Positions 16,501 through 24,792 of a stretch of 58,810 nt of DNA are shown here, piece after piece. Position 1 is the first letter of the stretch. Each line of letters begins with the position of its first letter. Source of the stretch: JBDTNK01 sp039933775. Lineage in GTDB: Bacteria; Chloroflexota; Limnocylindria; QHBO01. The stretch is from NCBI GenBank assembly GCA_039933775.1, contig JBDTNK010000006.1, forward strand, positions 1-58,810. Direction: 5' to 3'. The position numbers and the translations under genes were made by a program. Below the pieces are notes generated by a model. That model ran no database searches. It was given only the letters and a program-made list of their open reading frames with translations, and was not told the origin of the DNA.

Positions 16501-18687
16501 TCAGGCGCCTTTTGGAGCGTCTGACAGCAGGCGTTGACGAAGGAGCACTCTGTATTGGCCAAAGGCCTTGGCCTCGCTAAAACCGAGAGCTTCAAGCCGG
16601 TTGGAACGCGACTCGTACGCCGGGTCCGCGGCGTACAGCAATGCCGCTCCCACGGCATGGTTTTCAACCAGCCGCGCCGGATCGAGAATTTGCAGGTCAA
16701 CGGCAGTCGAGCCTTGCGTCATCACCGTGATGTAAATGTGAAGCTCATCGGAGGTCGCACTCCGGATGTGCAAGCGCCCGTCGAAGGCAACCAACGAGGC
16801 ATCGGCCTGAGCGACCGTCAGTCGGATGCAGGGTTCCCGATCGGCGACCTTCGTGAAGCAGGCGGTCGCTTCGCTGGCGTCGCCCGTCAGAGACGTCAGG
16901 ACGACGCCAGGCGGTGGCTCCAGGACCGTCTCGAGTGCGTTGCCGGGGGACGTGTCCCGGAGCTCGAGGGTCGTTCCATCCCTCCAGATCGTCACTTGGC
17001 GCGTAAATGAGATCTCGCCGCTCGCGCCCCCGGTGCGCACGGTCGTTATTCGTGCCGACTGGGCACCGGGTGAGGTCACGGCTCGACTCGGTGCGAGATC
17101 CGCGACGGCGATGCTTCCGAATGTGCCATGGATCAAGCTGTCGGCGGGAGCCGCGCGAAGCAGGTCGACGTATTCGCCGCCGTGGTTTATGCCGAGCAGC
17201 AGACTCGACGGGATGCTCACATCGCCTGCGCTATCTCGATCCGTATAGAGCACTCGGTAGTAGCCGTTCGATAGACCAGCGGTTGAGCGGAGGATTGCAT
17301 CCGCGTCCACGCTCCGCTGCCATTCTGCATGGCGAAACGCGTAACGCACCGGCTGACTGAATACGGCTTCGCGACCTGTCGCGCCTTCGAGCCATTTCCC
17401 GTCCCGCACCGCCGTCAGCACCGATCCATGATCCTCACCCAAAGATTGATCGATCCACAGCACCGCTGCATTAAGGGATTCGGCGTCGCGTGGCTGGTAC
17501 ACGGCGACCTGTCGATTGAACCGTGCGACCTCCAATGGGGCGGCGATCAGGAGACCCACGACCACCGCGCCAAGGACGACGTGTGCGCGCCACGGCCGTG
17601 GCGCAAGCGGCCGCGGCAGAGCGACAAGTCGGACAACACCGCCGGCGGCGCCGACGACGAGAGGAGCCAGGAGAACAGTTGAGAAGCGTGGGTAATCGGT
17701 GGCTGCCCCGCTGACCATGGAATACGCCAGCGCAGCCCATGGCACGGCTGCACAACTGAGCAGAACGACATAGCCGCCGATCCGGCGACGCCCGGCCTCG
17801 CGCCACGCGCCAACGAGGATCGCGACAATTCCGCCGAAGAGAACGATTGGGGTCGGCCAGAACGAGAACAGTGAACTGAAGAGCCGCTCCGGGCCGCGGT
17901 AGGCCATGCTTGCGGGGTTCGTGACGTATTCGCGACTGCTCGGCAGCAGAACCAGGAGCCAGTAGCCGGCAATGAGGAACAGCGCAATAACCAGGGGACG
18001 ACTCAATCTCCTGAGCTGAACCCATCCCATCGCCCGATGTTGAACCCCGCTCAACACGGCGGCAACCACCGCCATCGGGACGGCAATCAGCGCGGTTCCC
18101 ACGTGTGAGAACGCCGCCAGCGCCATCGCCACGCTGCCGAGCCACCACCATCGACTCGGGTCCTTGGCCTGCGTACCGCGCGCAAAGAACGCGACTGAAA
18201 ACAACATGAACGCCAAGGAAGCCAGCTGCAGAAGTCCGCCGAATGCGAACAGCTCCATGAAGCGATCCGTCCACAGCATCGCGATGCCGACCGCAACGAC
18301 GCCTGAAATGCGACTTCGCGTCACGACGGCCGTCAACGCGTAGAAGCTGGATCCAAGCCCCACCAAGAGCAGCACGTTCATGAGTTGCAGGGCGATCGTG
18401 GCGTCGCCGACCATCAACCGGATTGCGGCGAGCAGCACCGGGATGAGCGGCGGCAAAGCCGCGATCGTGCGGTATGGCGGGACTTCCTCGCCGAGGTAGT
18501 AGCGCGAGGTCATGAGCCACTGTCCATAATCGCCGCGGCCCACGATGGGCGTGACGACAAGCACAAGCGCCAGGCCGCCGAGCAAGCCGACCACCACCGC
18601 GAGCGGGCGCGGAATGTGAGGCAGGGCACGCAACCACGACGCAGCAGATGTCCGACGAGAGCCGTGGATCTCCTGCGCGACGCTCAT
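16501..18687 (-). CDS. large polytopic membrane protein of the glycan cluster (GT-C-like)
   Basis: 728 residues. About ten to twelve hydrophobic helices fill residues 30-390, in the style of GT-C/ArnT-like integral membrane glycosyltransferases; the first loop (GRGDYGQWLMTSRYYLGEE) holds an acidic pair where such enzymes keep a catalytic Asp. Residues 390-728 form a soluble, probably extracytoplasmic domain rich in beta structure, ending in QYRVLLRQR. I do not recognise a named family. It overlaps the GT4 gene by 4 bases. Codon and G+C composition appear lower than in the neighbours (more A/T-ending codons), which could mark transfer. Confidence 0.75.
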   Translation of the reverse strand: MSVAQEIHGSRRTSAASWLRALPHIPRPLAVVVGLLGGLALVLVVTPIVGRGDYGQWLMTSRYYLGEEVPPYRTIAALPPLIPVLLAAIRLMVGDATIALQLMNVLLLVGLGSSFYALTAVVTRSRISGVVAVGIAMLWTDRFMELFAFGGLLQLASLAFMLFSVAFFARGTQAKDPSRWWWLGSVAMALAAFSHVGTALIAVPMAVVAAVLSGVQHRAMGWVQLRRLSRPLVIALFLIAGYWLLVLLPSSREYVTNPASMAYRGPERLFSSLFSFWPTPIVLFGGIVAILVGAWREAGRRRIGGYVVLLSCAAVPWAALAYSMVSGAATDYPRFSTVLLAPLVVGAAGGVVRLVALPRPLAPRPWRAHVVLGAVVVGLLIAAPLEVARFNRQVAVYQPRDAESLNAAVLWIDQSLGEDHGSVLTAVRDGKWLEGATGREAVFSQPVRYAFRHAEWQRSVDADAILRSTAGLSNGYYRVLYTDRDSAGDVSIPSSLLLGINHGGEYVDLLRAAPADSLIHGTFGSIAVADLAPSRAVTSPGAQSARITTVRTGGASGEISFTRQVTIWRDGTTLELRDTSPGNALETVLEPPPGVVLTSLTGDASEATACFTKVADREPCIRLTVAQADASLVAFDGRLHIRSATSDELHIYITVMTQGSTAVDLQILDPARLVENHAVGAALLYAADPAYESRSNRLEALGFSEAKAFGQYRVLLRQRLLSDAPKGA

Positions 18688-19856
18688 GTGGCACTCGCCA
18701 GCGAGACCTTCGCCGCCGCCACGGCCCGATAGACGCCCAGCATCTGACCCGCAATGTCATCCCAGGCGAAGCGGCGCGCTGCCTCGAGCGCGGCGGCGCG
18801 CATCGTGCGGCGCTCGGCGTCATCGGTCAAGAGCCGTCGCACCGCGCCCGCGAGCGATGCCGGGTCCGGATCGGCAAGGAGCCCATCCACGCCGTCGCGC
18901 ACCAGGTCGGGCGCGGCGCTGTGCGGGCCGCGCACGACGACGGGTACCGCGCCGGCGAGCTGTGCCTCGATCACGCTGATCCCGAATCCCTCGCGCTCGG
19001 ACGGCATGACCAGGACGGGGGCATCATCCAGGACGGCGTGCGCCTCCGCTTCTGACACGGCGCCCAGGAAGCGCACGCGGTCGGTCACACCCAGCGCCTC
19101 GGCCCGGGCTTCGAGCGCGGCGCGAGCCGGCCCGTCGCCGACGATCGCGCAGCGAAGCGCCGGCATGTCGTCGCTGAGCTCGTGGACAGCGTCGAGCACG
19201 CGATCGACGCGTTTCTCGTCGATGAGGCGCCCGATGAAGGCCAGGTCCCAGGTCTCCCCCCGATCCGCGGCAGGCGACCGTGCGCCGATGGAGATGTCGA
19301 CGCCGTTCGGCACGATCCAGCTGCGCGGACTGGCCTCGATGCCCATGCGCCGCTGCGTGAACGCGGAGACCGCCACTGCGGCGGAGCCGAGCGGTCGCGC
19401 CCTCGCCTCGAGCGCCTGCGCGACGCGCGCGATCGCGGGCCGATCCGGCAGATACTCGCGCCAGTGCTCGCCCCAGAATTCGTGCCAGGTCGCCACCAGC
19501 GGCGTCCCGGTGATGCGCGCCGCGCTCGCTGCCGCGTACAGGGGAACGTAGGGCGTGGCGGAGCAGTCGATGACGTCGAACCGGTGCCGCAGCAGGAAGG
19601 GGCTGATCCGCGTGGCGAAGGCAACCGCCTCGCGAACGGTCCGCTTGCCGTCCTCGCCGTACAGCTTCGGCGGCGCTCCGACGCCGTGCAGCGTCACGCC
19701 GTCGATCACCGTCGTGGAGGCACCCTCCCACCACTGCCAGCTGACGTGGTGAACCTCGTGCTCCAGCGCCAGGCGCTTCGCGAGCTCGTGGTAGCGGCGT
19801 TCCGCGCCACCCTTCACGTACGGGAAGAGCGCGTCGTACACGAAACAGATCCGCAT
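18684..19856 (-). CDS. GT4-family glycosyltransferase
   Basis: 390 residues with the GT-B fold of family 4. N-terminal MRICFVYDALFPYVKGGAERRY holds the glycine-rich acceptor loop (KGGAERR); the C-terminal half shows LAFIGRLIDEKRVD and the E-x7-E signature EREGFGISVIEAQ. Such enzymes transfer a sugar from a nucleotide sugar, often to lipid-linked oligosaccharides. It follows the GT2 gene by 6 bases and overlaps the membrane protein gene by 4, so all are translated together. The sugar is unknown. Confidence 0.92.
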   Translation of the reverse strand: MRICFVYDALFPYVKGGAERRYHELAKRLALEHEVHHVSWQWWEGASTTVIDGVTLHGVGAPPKLYGEDGKRTVREAVAFATRISPFLLRHRFDVIDCSATPYVPLYAAASAARITGTPLVATWHEFWGEHWREYLPDRPAIARVAQALEARARPLGSAAVAVSAFTQRRMGIEASPRSWIVPNGVDISIGARSPAADRGETWDLAFIGRLIDEKRVDRVLDAVHELSDDMPALRCAIVGDGPARAALEARAEALGVTDRVRFLGAVSEAEAHAVLDDAPVLVMPSEREGFGISVIEAQLAGAVPVVVRGPHSAAPDLVRDGVDGLLADPDPASLAGAVRRLLTDDAERRTMRAAALEAARRFAWDDIAGQMLGVYRAVAAAKVSLASAT

Positions 19857-19862
19857 CGGTCC

Positions 19863-21035
19863 CTACCGGCTCTCGATGGTCACGGCCAGGAAGCCGGCCA
19901 GGCCGATCTCCGCGCCGACGATCATCAGCGTCTGTGCCACCGCCGCCAGCTGCAGCCCCTGTACCTCGACGCTGCTCGACGTCCAGGCACCGAACAGGAA
20001 GACCTCCAGCACCAGCCCGCCAATGAACAGCAGCGCCGCGAGGCCGATGACCGCCTCGAGTCGGAACGCGCGCCGATAGAGACGCACCCATCGGTCTTCA
20101 CGCAGGAGCCCGTGTGAGACCCCGTACAGCTTCGCGATGATGCCGAACAGCATCGCGTTCGCGCCGATGGCGAGGAGGATCGTGCCGGCGAAAACGGGAC
20201 GCCAGCTCAGCGGCCCGATCTCGACGCCGGTGGGCGTGGCCAGCATCACCATCGTGGCGACCACACCGAGCAGCACCGCGAACATGCCGGGCAGGATGAA
20301 CAGGAAATCGGGTGCCGCGAGGAGCAGAAAGCGCAGGTGGCGCCACCCGTCCCGGACCGTGTTCAGCTTGCTCTCGCCTCGTCGCAGCGCGTATGGAGCG
20401 GGGACCTCGGCGATGGTCATTCCGGCGCGCGAGGCGCTCACGATCATCTCCGAGGCGAGCTCCATGCCGCTCGACCGCAGGCCCATCCGTTGCGCGGCCT
20501 CACGCCGGAACGCACGCAGCCCGCTCTGGCTGTCCCCGATGCGGGTCCCGAAGAAGAGGCGAATGACGAAGTTGATGATCGGGCTGCCGATATGCCGATG
20601 CGTCCACGGCATGGCACCGCTGGCGATGCCGCCCGAGAACCGATTTCCCAGCACCATGTCCGCGCCGCGATCCAGTGGTTCGAGGAGGCCAGACAGATCT
20701 GAGAAGTCATAGGTGTCGTCGGAGTCGCCCATGATGATGTACTCGCCCTGCGCCTCCTCGAACCCGCGCAGGTACGCCTGGCCATAGCCGCGGCGCCGCT
20801 CGTGGATCACGCGGGCGCCGGCGGACGTAGCGATGTCGACCGATCGATCGGTGGAGCCGTTGTCGATGACGACGACCTCACCGGGCGTGCCGCTGCGCTC
20901 GAGCCAACGCATGGCCTTCTCGACGCAGATGCCGACTGTGCCCTCTTCGTTGAGGCAGGGCATCACGATCGAGACCGATGGGCGGACGTCTGCGACGGAG
21001 ATTGCCTTTGAGATCGCGGGAGTCGCTGCTGTCAT
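19863..21035 (-). CDS. GT2 polyprenyl-phosphate-sugar synthase-like glycosyltransferase with C-terminal membrane helices
   Basis: 390 residues. The GT-A domain (about 20-240) reads VSIVMPCLNEEGTVGICVEK and has GEYIIMGDSDDTYDF with the D-x-D type metal site, close to dolichyl/polyprenyl-phosphate mannose or glucose synthases. Four membrane helices follow (245-385). Such enzymes charge a polyprenyl phosphate carrier with a sugar for use outside by GT-C enzymes, which suits the large membrane protein two genes downstream. A GGAGG ribosome site stands 7 bases before the ATG. First gene of the cluster. Confidence 0.9.
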   Translation of the reverse strand: MTAATPAISKAISVADVRPSVSIVMPCLNEEGTVGICVEKAMRWLERSGTPGEVVVIDNGSTDRSVDIATSAGARVIHERRRGYGQAYLRGFEEAQGEYIIMGDSDDTYDFSDLSGLLEPLDRGADMVLGNRFSGGIASGAMPWTHRHIGSPIINFVIRLFFGTRIGDSQSGLRAFRREAAQRMGLRSSGMELASEMIVSASRAGMTIAEVPAPYALRRGESKLNTVRDGWRHLRFLLLAAPDFLFILPGMFAVLLGVVATMVMLATPTGVEIGPLSWRPVFAGTILLAIGANAMLFGIIAKLYGVSHGLLREDRWVRLYRRAFRLEAVIGLAALLFIGGLVLEVFLFGAWTSSSVEVQGLQLAAVAQTLMIVGAEIGLAGFLAVTIESR

Positions 21036-21054
21036 GTGTCAACCTCCGGAGACG

Positions 21055-21080
21055 CCGATGGCGCCCGTGGGCGCCATCGG
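21055..21080 (-). terminator. perfect 12-bp palindromic hairpin
   Basis: CCGATGGCGCCC (21055-21066) pairs with 21069-21080 around a two-base centre. It lies 30 bases beyond the stop of the small secreted protein at 21111 and just before the GT2 ribosome site, so it separates the two transcription units. No U-run is obvious. Confidence 0.6.
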
Positions 21081-21110
21081 GGGATATGCGAAAACGGTCC
21101 GGGAAGTTGA

Positions 21111-21335
21111 CTAGGGGCAGTCGCCGTATTCGTCCGGCTCGACGTCTCCGTGACCGAAATGAGCTGGCAGGGCATTGACCGAAACGTTGATCTCCACCCA
21201 CTTATGCCCGCCGGCGTTGTGGCAGATATCGGCCTTTCCGGCATTGCCGCCCGCCGCGACGCTGCTGACCGCGAAGGCGGCAAGGATCAGCGCGGGGAGC
21301 ATCAAGCCAATCAGTAGTCGGCGCAGGCTGGGCAT
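21111..21335 (-). CDS. small secreted protein with a CHxxGGHxW-type motif
   Basis: 74 residues. A clear Sec signal peptide (MPSLRRLLIGLMLPALILAA, Ala-Ala cut near 28) precedes a mature part of about 46 residues containing DICHNAGGHKWVEINVSVNA and LPAHFGHGDVEP. This CH-...-W--I-VS-NALPAH--HGD pattern recurs at the ends or as modules of many secreted bacterial proteins; its two Cys and three His could make a disulfide or bind metal. ATG has GAGGT 7 bases ahead. Function unknown. Upstream lies a 464-base region holding the second family-B element and no gene. Confidence 0.75.
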   Translation of the reverse strand: MPSLRRLLIGLMLPALILAAFAVSSVAAGGNAGKADICHNAGGHKWVEINVSVNALPAHFGHGDVEPDEYGDCP

Positions 21336-21592
21336 GGCGGGACCTCGTATTCGTTCCAACGGGCAGCCGAGCAAGGATGATCGGGCTCGCGCGCAACGAG
21401 CAATCCGTACTCGATGGGTACTTTGGCCGCGTATGACGAGTGACGATCGGCCTACCTGCGGACCCATTCGAGGCCCGATGCCTGTCGCCCTCGCGCCGCG
21501 GAGGCGCACCGTGCCTTCCGGTCCGGTCCTGTGGGCCCGGGGTACCTTGGGGTGCGTTTGGCGCAGACGCGGCGTGTTGGCGGTTGCGGCCA

Positions 21593-21740
21593 TTGCACCG
21601 GGTGCACGCATCGGCCACGGAGGCGATCGCAGCGCCGTCTACCTGGCCGAGCGTTGCAACCCCTGCATACATCGGCCTCGCAGGAGCGCCATATCAGCCC
21701 TCCGGCGCCGTCCGTTGGCCGATGCGTGCATGGCCCGCAA
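21593..21740. repeat. MITE-like element, family B, copy 2
   Basis: 148 bp, the same length and orientation as 14123-14270; the left 25 bases are identical and the inner block ATCGGCCTCGCAGGAGCGCC is also unchanged. Terminal inverted repeats share TTGC and CACGCATCGGCCA. It sits about 258 bases upstream of the small secreted protein gene. A palindrome GTGCGCACCGGTGCGCAC follows at about 21766-21783. Confidence 0.75.
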
Positions 21741-21799
21741 ACGCGACAACCCGTCACGGTGCGATGTGCGCACCGGTGCGCACATCGCTGGCGCAAAGG

Positions 21800-21970
21800 T
21801 CAGGCGGCGGACTGTGACTCGTTGCGCGCGACGAAGGCGATGGCCGCGACGAGCGCGATGCCCACGCTGCCCGCGGCGATGATCGCCGGAGCGAATGACA
21901 TCGACGCGGCGACGATGAGGTAGAGGCTGATGACGATGAGCGTTCCGACGGCGTAGCTTGCGGCTCGCAT
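21800..21970 (-). CDS. small two-helix membrane protein (56 aa)
   Basis: 56 residues: MRAASYAVGTLIVISLYLIV begins the first helix, a second follows (IIAAGSVGIALVAAIAFVA), and the tail ends NESQSAA. The ATG has GGAGA 9 bases upstream, which decides the start. It is divergent from the F420 oxidoreductase at 22147, with 176 bases between. No family recognised; the hydrophobic pattern and ribosome site support coding. Confidence 0.6.
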   Translation of the reverse strand: MRAASYAVGTLIVISLYLIVAASMSFAPAIIAAGSVGIALVAAIAFVARNESQSAA

Positions 21971-22146
21971 CTGCACGATCTCCTGCGAAAGACGGTGCAG
22001 CAACGGTGGCGCCCGCGGACTTCCTCGGCATCCGTCGCCCGACACGCCGGCATCTACGTCAAACGGCCGATGCGCCAATGCGGCTGATGACGGCAATGCG
22101 CGCCCTCGACGAAGCAAGTGGCCCTGCCCTTGCTACCTTCATCGAC

Positions 22147-23109
22147 ATGGAACGCTTAGCCACCAAGACCAAGCTCGGGATTTTGCTGTGGAGCCAGGCC
22201 ACGGATTGGCCAGCCTACGAGGGCGCGGCACGGCGCGTGGATGCGCTCGGCTACGACCACCTGTGGACGTGGGACCACCTGTACGCCATCTTCGGCGACC
22301 CGTACCAGCCGATCTTCGAGGGCTACGCCACGCTCGCGGCGTGGGCCAAGGTCACGCGGCAGGCGCGGCTGGGCCTCCTCGTGGGCGCGAACACGTTCCG
22401 CAACCCGGGGCTGACCGCCAAGCTGGCGACCACCCTCGACCACATCAGTGACGGGCGCGCGATCCTGGGCATCGGTGGCGCCTGGTTCGAGACGGAGCAC
22501 ACCGAATACGGACTTGAGTTCGGCGCGAGCACCGGCCAGCGGCTGACCTGGATGGACGAGTCGGCGGGCGCCATTCGACAGCTGCTCGAGGGCGAGACGG
22601 TGAGCTCGCCTTCGGACGGCCACTACCAGCTGAACAACCTGCGCATCCTCCCCCGACCGGTGCAGAAGCGCCTGCCGCTCATGATCGGCGGCAGCGGCGA
22701 GCGGAAGACGCTGCGAACCGTCGCGCGCTACGCTGACATGTGGAATGCCATGGGCCTCCCCGACTTCCTGCGCCACAAGATCGAGGTCCTGCGTCGCCAC
22801 TGTGACGAGGTCGGCCGCGACTTCGCCGAGATCGAGCTCACGGCCGGGTGCAAACCGATCATTCGAGACACGCAGGAGGAGGCGCGGCGGGTCTGGGAGG
22901 CGCAGATGGCACACAACAGGACTCCGATGGAAGACGTCCTGGATGACGACACCTTCTGGGTCGGGACGCCGCAGCAGGTCGCCCAGCACATGATCGACCG
23001 CCGCGAGCTTGGGTTCACCACCTTCATCGGCGAGTTTGCCGCGCAGTACGACGACGAGACGATGGAGCGCTGGATCACCGAGGTCAGACCGATGGTGGAC
23101 GCAGCCTAG
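22147..23109 (+). CDS. LLM-class F420-dependent oxidoreductase
   Basis: 320 residues with a luciferase-like TIM barrel. LGILLWSQATDWPAYEGAAR starts strand 1; YDHLWTWDHLYAIFGDPYQ and ATTLDHISDGRAILGIGGAW are the family strings around the deazaflavin site, with LPLMIGGSGERKTLRTVARY further on. Family members use reduced F420 or FMN; the exact reaction is not predictable. The ATG at 22147 begins right at the barrel; a longer open frame upstream has no domain. Confidence 0.9.
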   Translation: MERLATKTKLGILLWSQATDWPAYEGAARRVDALGYDHLWTWDHLYAIFGDPYQPIFEGYATLAAWAKVTRQARLGLLVGANTFRNPGLTAKLATTLDHISDGRAILGIGGAWFETEHTEYGLEFGASTGQRLTWMDESAGAIRQLLEGETVSSPSDGHYQLNNLRILPRPVQKRLPLMIGGSGERKTLRTVARYADMWNAMGLPDFLRHKIEVLRRHCDEVGRDFAEIELTAGCKPIIRDTQEEARRVWEAQMAHNRTPMEDVLDDDTFWVGTPQQVAQHMIDRRELGFTTFIGEFAAQYDDETMERWITEVRPMVDAA

Positions 23110-23142
23110 GCGACGCCACCCTTTGACCTGCTCCGGCAGCGA

Positions 23143-23550
23143 TCAGCGTCGTCGCAGGCGGATCACCGGAATGGCCCGGCTCGTGCTCGATCGATAGGGG
23201 ACGTACTCGGAGGCTTCGGTCGCGATCCGCTCCCACGCCGCGTCGAGCTGCTCGCCCTTGAGCGGCTCGGCACGGACCTCGATCCGCTCGCGATGGCCCA
23301 GTGTGACCGTGGCATCCGGCTGCGCGGCGAGATTGTGAACCCAGGCCGGATTTCCCTCCGCTCCACCCTTGGAGCCGATGACCAGCCAACCATCGGGCTC
23401 CTCCAGGTACCCGAGGACGGCATGCCGTCGAGCGCCGGATCTGGCGCCGACAGTCTCGAGCACGAAGGCATGCAGCCCGCCGGCAGTGGTGAGATTGCCG
23501 GGGCGGTCCCAATCAACGCGATCGCCCGGTCGCCATTTCCGATCCGTCAT
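23143..23550 (-). CDS. nitroreductase/deazaflavin-dependent (Ddn-like, DUF385) protein
   Basis: 135 residues of the split-barrel Ddn family, which bind F420H2 and reduce quinones or nitro compounds. Recognisable text: FVLETVGARSGARRHAVLGY, then GWLVIGSKGGAEGNPAWVHN and LAAQPDATVTLG. The gene converges on the LLM oxidoreductase with 33 bases between stops, so F420 enzymes cluster here. Substrate unknown. Confidence 0.9.
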   Translation of the reverse strand: MTDRKWRPGDRVDWDRPGNLTTAGGLHAFVLETVGARSGARRHAVLGYLEEPDGWLVIGSKGGAEGNPAWVHNLAAQPDATVTLGHRERIEVRAEPLKGEQLDAAWERIATEASEYVPYRSSTSRAIPVIRLRRR

Positions 23551-23591
23551 CTGTTGACTCTACCGGGCTCCCCGTTGGGTTCGACGGGTTC

Positions 23592-24353
23592 TCAGCTCTT
23601 CGCGCCGCCGGTCAGTCCGATCGTCTCACCGTTCACGTACGTGTTTGCGCCCGACGCCAGCCAGACCACGAGGTTGGCCAGGTCATCGGCCGTCGCGAGG
23701 CGGCGCAACGGGATCGACTTCGCGATCTTCTGGGCGCGTTCATCGGGGATCGAGGGCTCGCCATCGCGGAAGGTCACGATTTGCGTCGGGGCGACGGCAT
23801 TGACCAGAATCCCGTCCGGCCCCAGCTCCTTGGCCAGAGAAGCGGTGAGCCCGATGATGCCCGCCTTCGCCGCCGAGTAGTGCGATGCCCTTCCGGCGCC
23901 TTCCAGTGCGGATGTCGCGGAGATGCTCACGATCCTGCCCCAGCCGGCATCGCGCATCGCCGGCACGACCGCGCGAACGACGCGGAATGTCGCGCTCAGC
24001 ATGTCGCCGATCATCGCGTCCCAGCTCTCGTCGTTGATCTCCGTCAGCGCCTCTGACCGATACGCCGACGTCGCGTTGACGACCACCGCCACGGGCCCCA
24101 GGTCGGTGCCGATGGCCGACAGCATGGCGGCGATGGCATCGGTTGATCGGAGGTCCGCGCCCACCACGCTGGCCCTGCCGCCGGCGTCGCGGATCGTTGC
24201 TTCCGCGTCGTGGGCTCGCTCGCCGCGGGCGCGGTCACGCACGTGGAGGGCAACCGCCGCTCCCTCGGCCGCGAAGGCGTGCGCAAGCGTGGGCCCGACG
24301 CCACCTCCCGCACCGGTGATGAGAACGACGCGATCCTTCAGGCCCAGCTCCAT
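23592..24353 (-). CDS. short-chain dehydrogenase/reductase
   Basis: 253 residues from the ATG at 24353. The Rossmann motif is present as LITGAGGGVGPTLA (TGxxxGxG). VVVNATSAY replaces the usual NNAG, the catalytic Ser lies in VSISATSALEGAG, and the YxxxK pair is HYSAAKAG. The C-terminus has ANTYVNGETIGLTGG, common in 3-oxoacyl-ACP-reductase-like SDRs. Two Met codons further upstream are possible starts, but the fold starts at MELGLKDRVVLITG. Substrate unknown. Confidence 0.88.
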   Translation of the reverse strand: MELGLKDRVVLITGAGGGVGPTLAHAFAAEGAAVALHVRDRARGERAHDAEATIRDAGGRASVVGADLRSTDAIAAMLSAIGTDLGPVAVVVNATSAYRSEALTEINDESWDAMIGDMLSATFRVVRAVVPAMRDAGWGRIVSISATSALEGAGRASHYSAAKAGIIGLTASLAKELGPDGILVNAVAPTQIVTFRDGEPSIPDERAQKIAKSIPLRRLATADDLANLVVWLASGANTYVNGETIGLTGGAKS

Positions 24354-24486
24354 GCCAGAGAGCATAGCCGCGACGTTCATCCGGTCCTTGCGAAACCGCC
24401 GCACCTCCGGCCAGGCTCAGGAGTACAACACGTTGCACACAAAGGTCAGCACACGACTGACCGATATTCGAAGGAGACGCGCACCG

Positions 24487-24735
24487 ATGCCCAAGTTCAT
24501 GGACGTCCACCACGGGATGCATGGCATCACCCCGGAGGCCCTCAAGGCCGCGCACCAGGCCGATGTCGACATCCAGGGTGACGAAGACGTCGACTTCCAG
24601 AAAGCATGGGGCGATCCTGAGTCGGGGATGGTGTGGTGCGTCTCAGAGGCACCGAACGCGGAGGCGGTCAAGCGCATCCACGACCGCGCCGGGCATCCTG
24701 CCACCGAGGTCTACCCGGTCCCCGTCGAGGTCTAA
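24487..24735 (+). CDS. DUF4242 (SCO4226-type nickel-binding) protein
   Basis: 82 residues, the whole of the DUF4242 fold. It begins MPKFMDVHHGMHGITPE and contains AHQADVDIQ, KAWGDPESGMVWCVSEAPNA and a HDRAGHPATEVYPV end. The S. coelicolor member SCO4226 is a small ferredoxin-like nickel-binding protein. The His-rich N-terminus (VHHGMH) and the single Cys are candidate ligands. AAGGAG precedes the ATG by 13 bases. It leads into the MFS transporter gene 57 bases downstream, possibly one transcript. Confidence 0.88.
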   Translation: MPKFMDVHHGMHGITPEALKAAHQADVDIQGDEDVDFQKAWGDPESGMVWCVSEAPNAEAVKRIHDRAGHPATEVYPVPVEV

Positions 24736-24792
24736 GCTGGGCTCCAAGCTGGGCCGGCTCCGGTCCGCGCCGCTCCGCGCGGTCGCACATTG

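Noticed and set aside
21100..21890. Plus-strand open frame over the second family-B element
   Set aside because: It only mirrors the repeat and the antisense of the small secreted gene.
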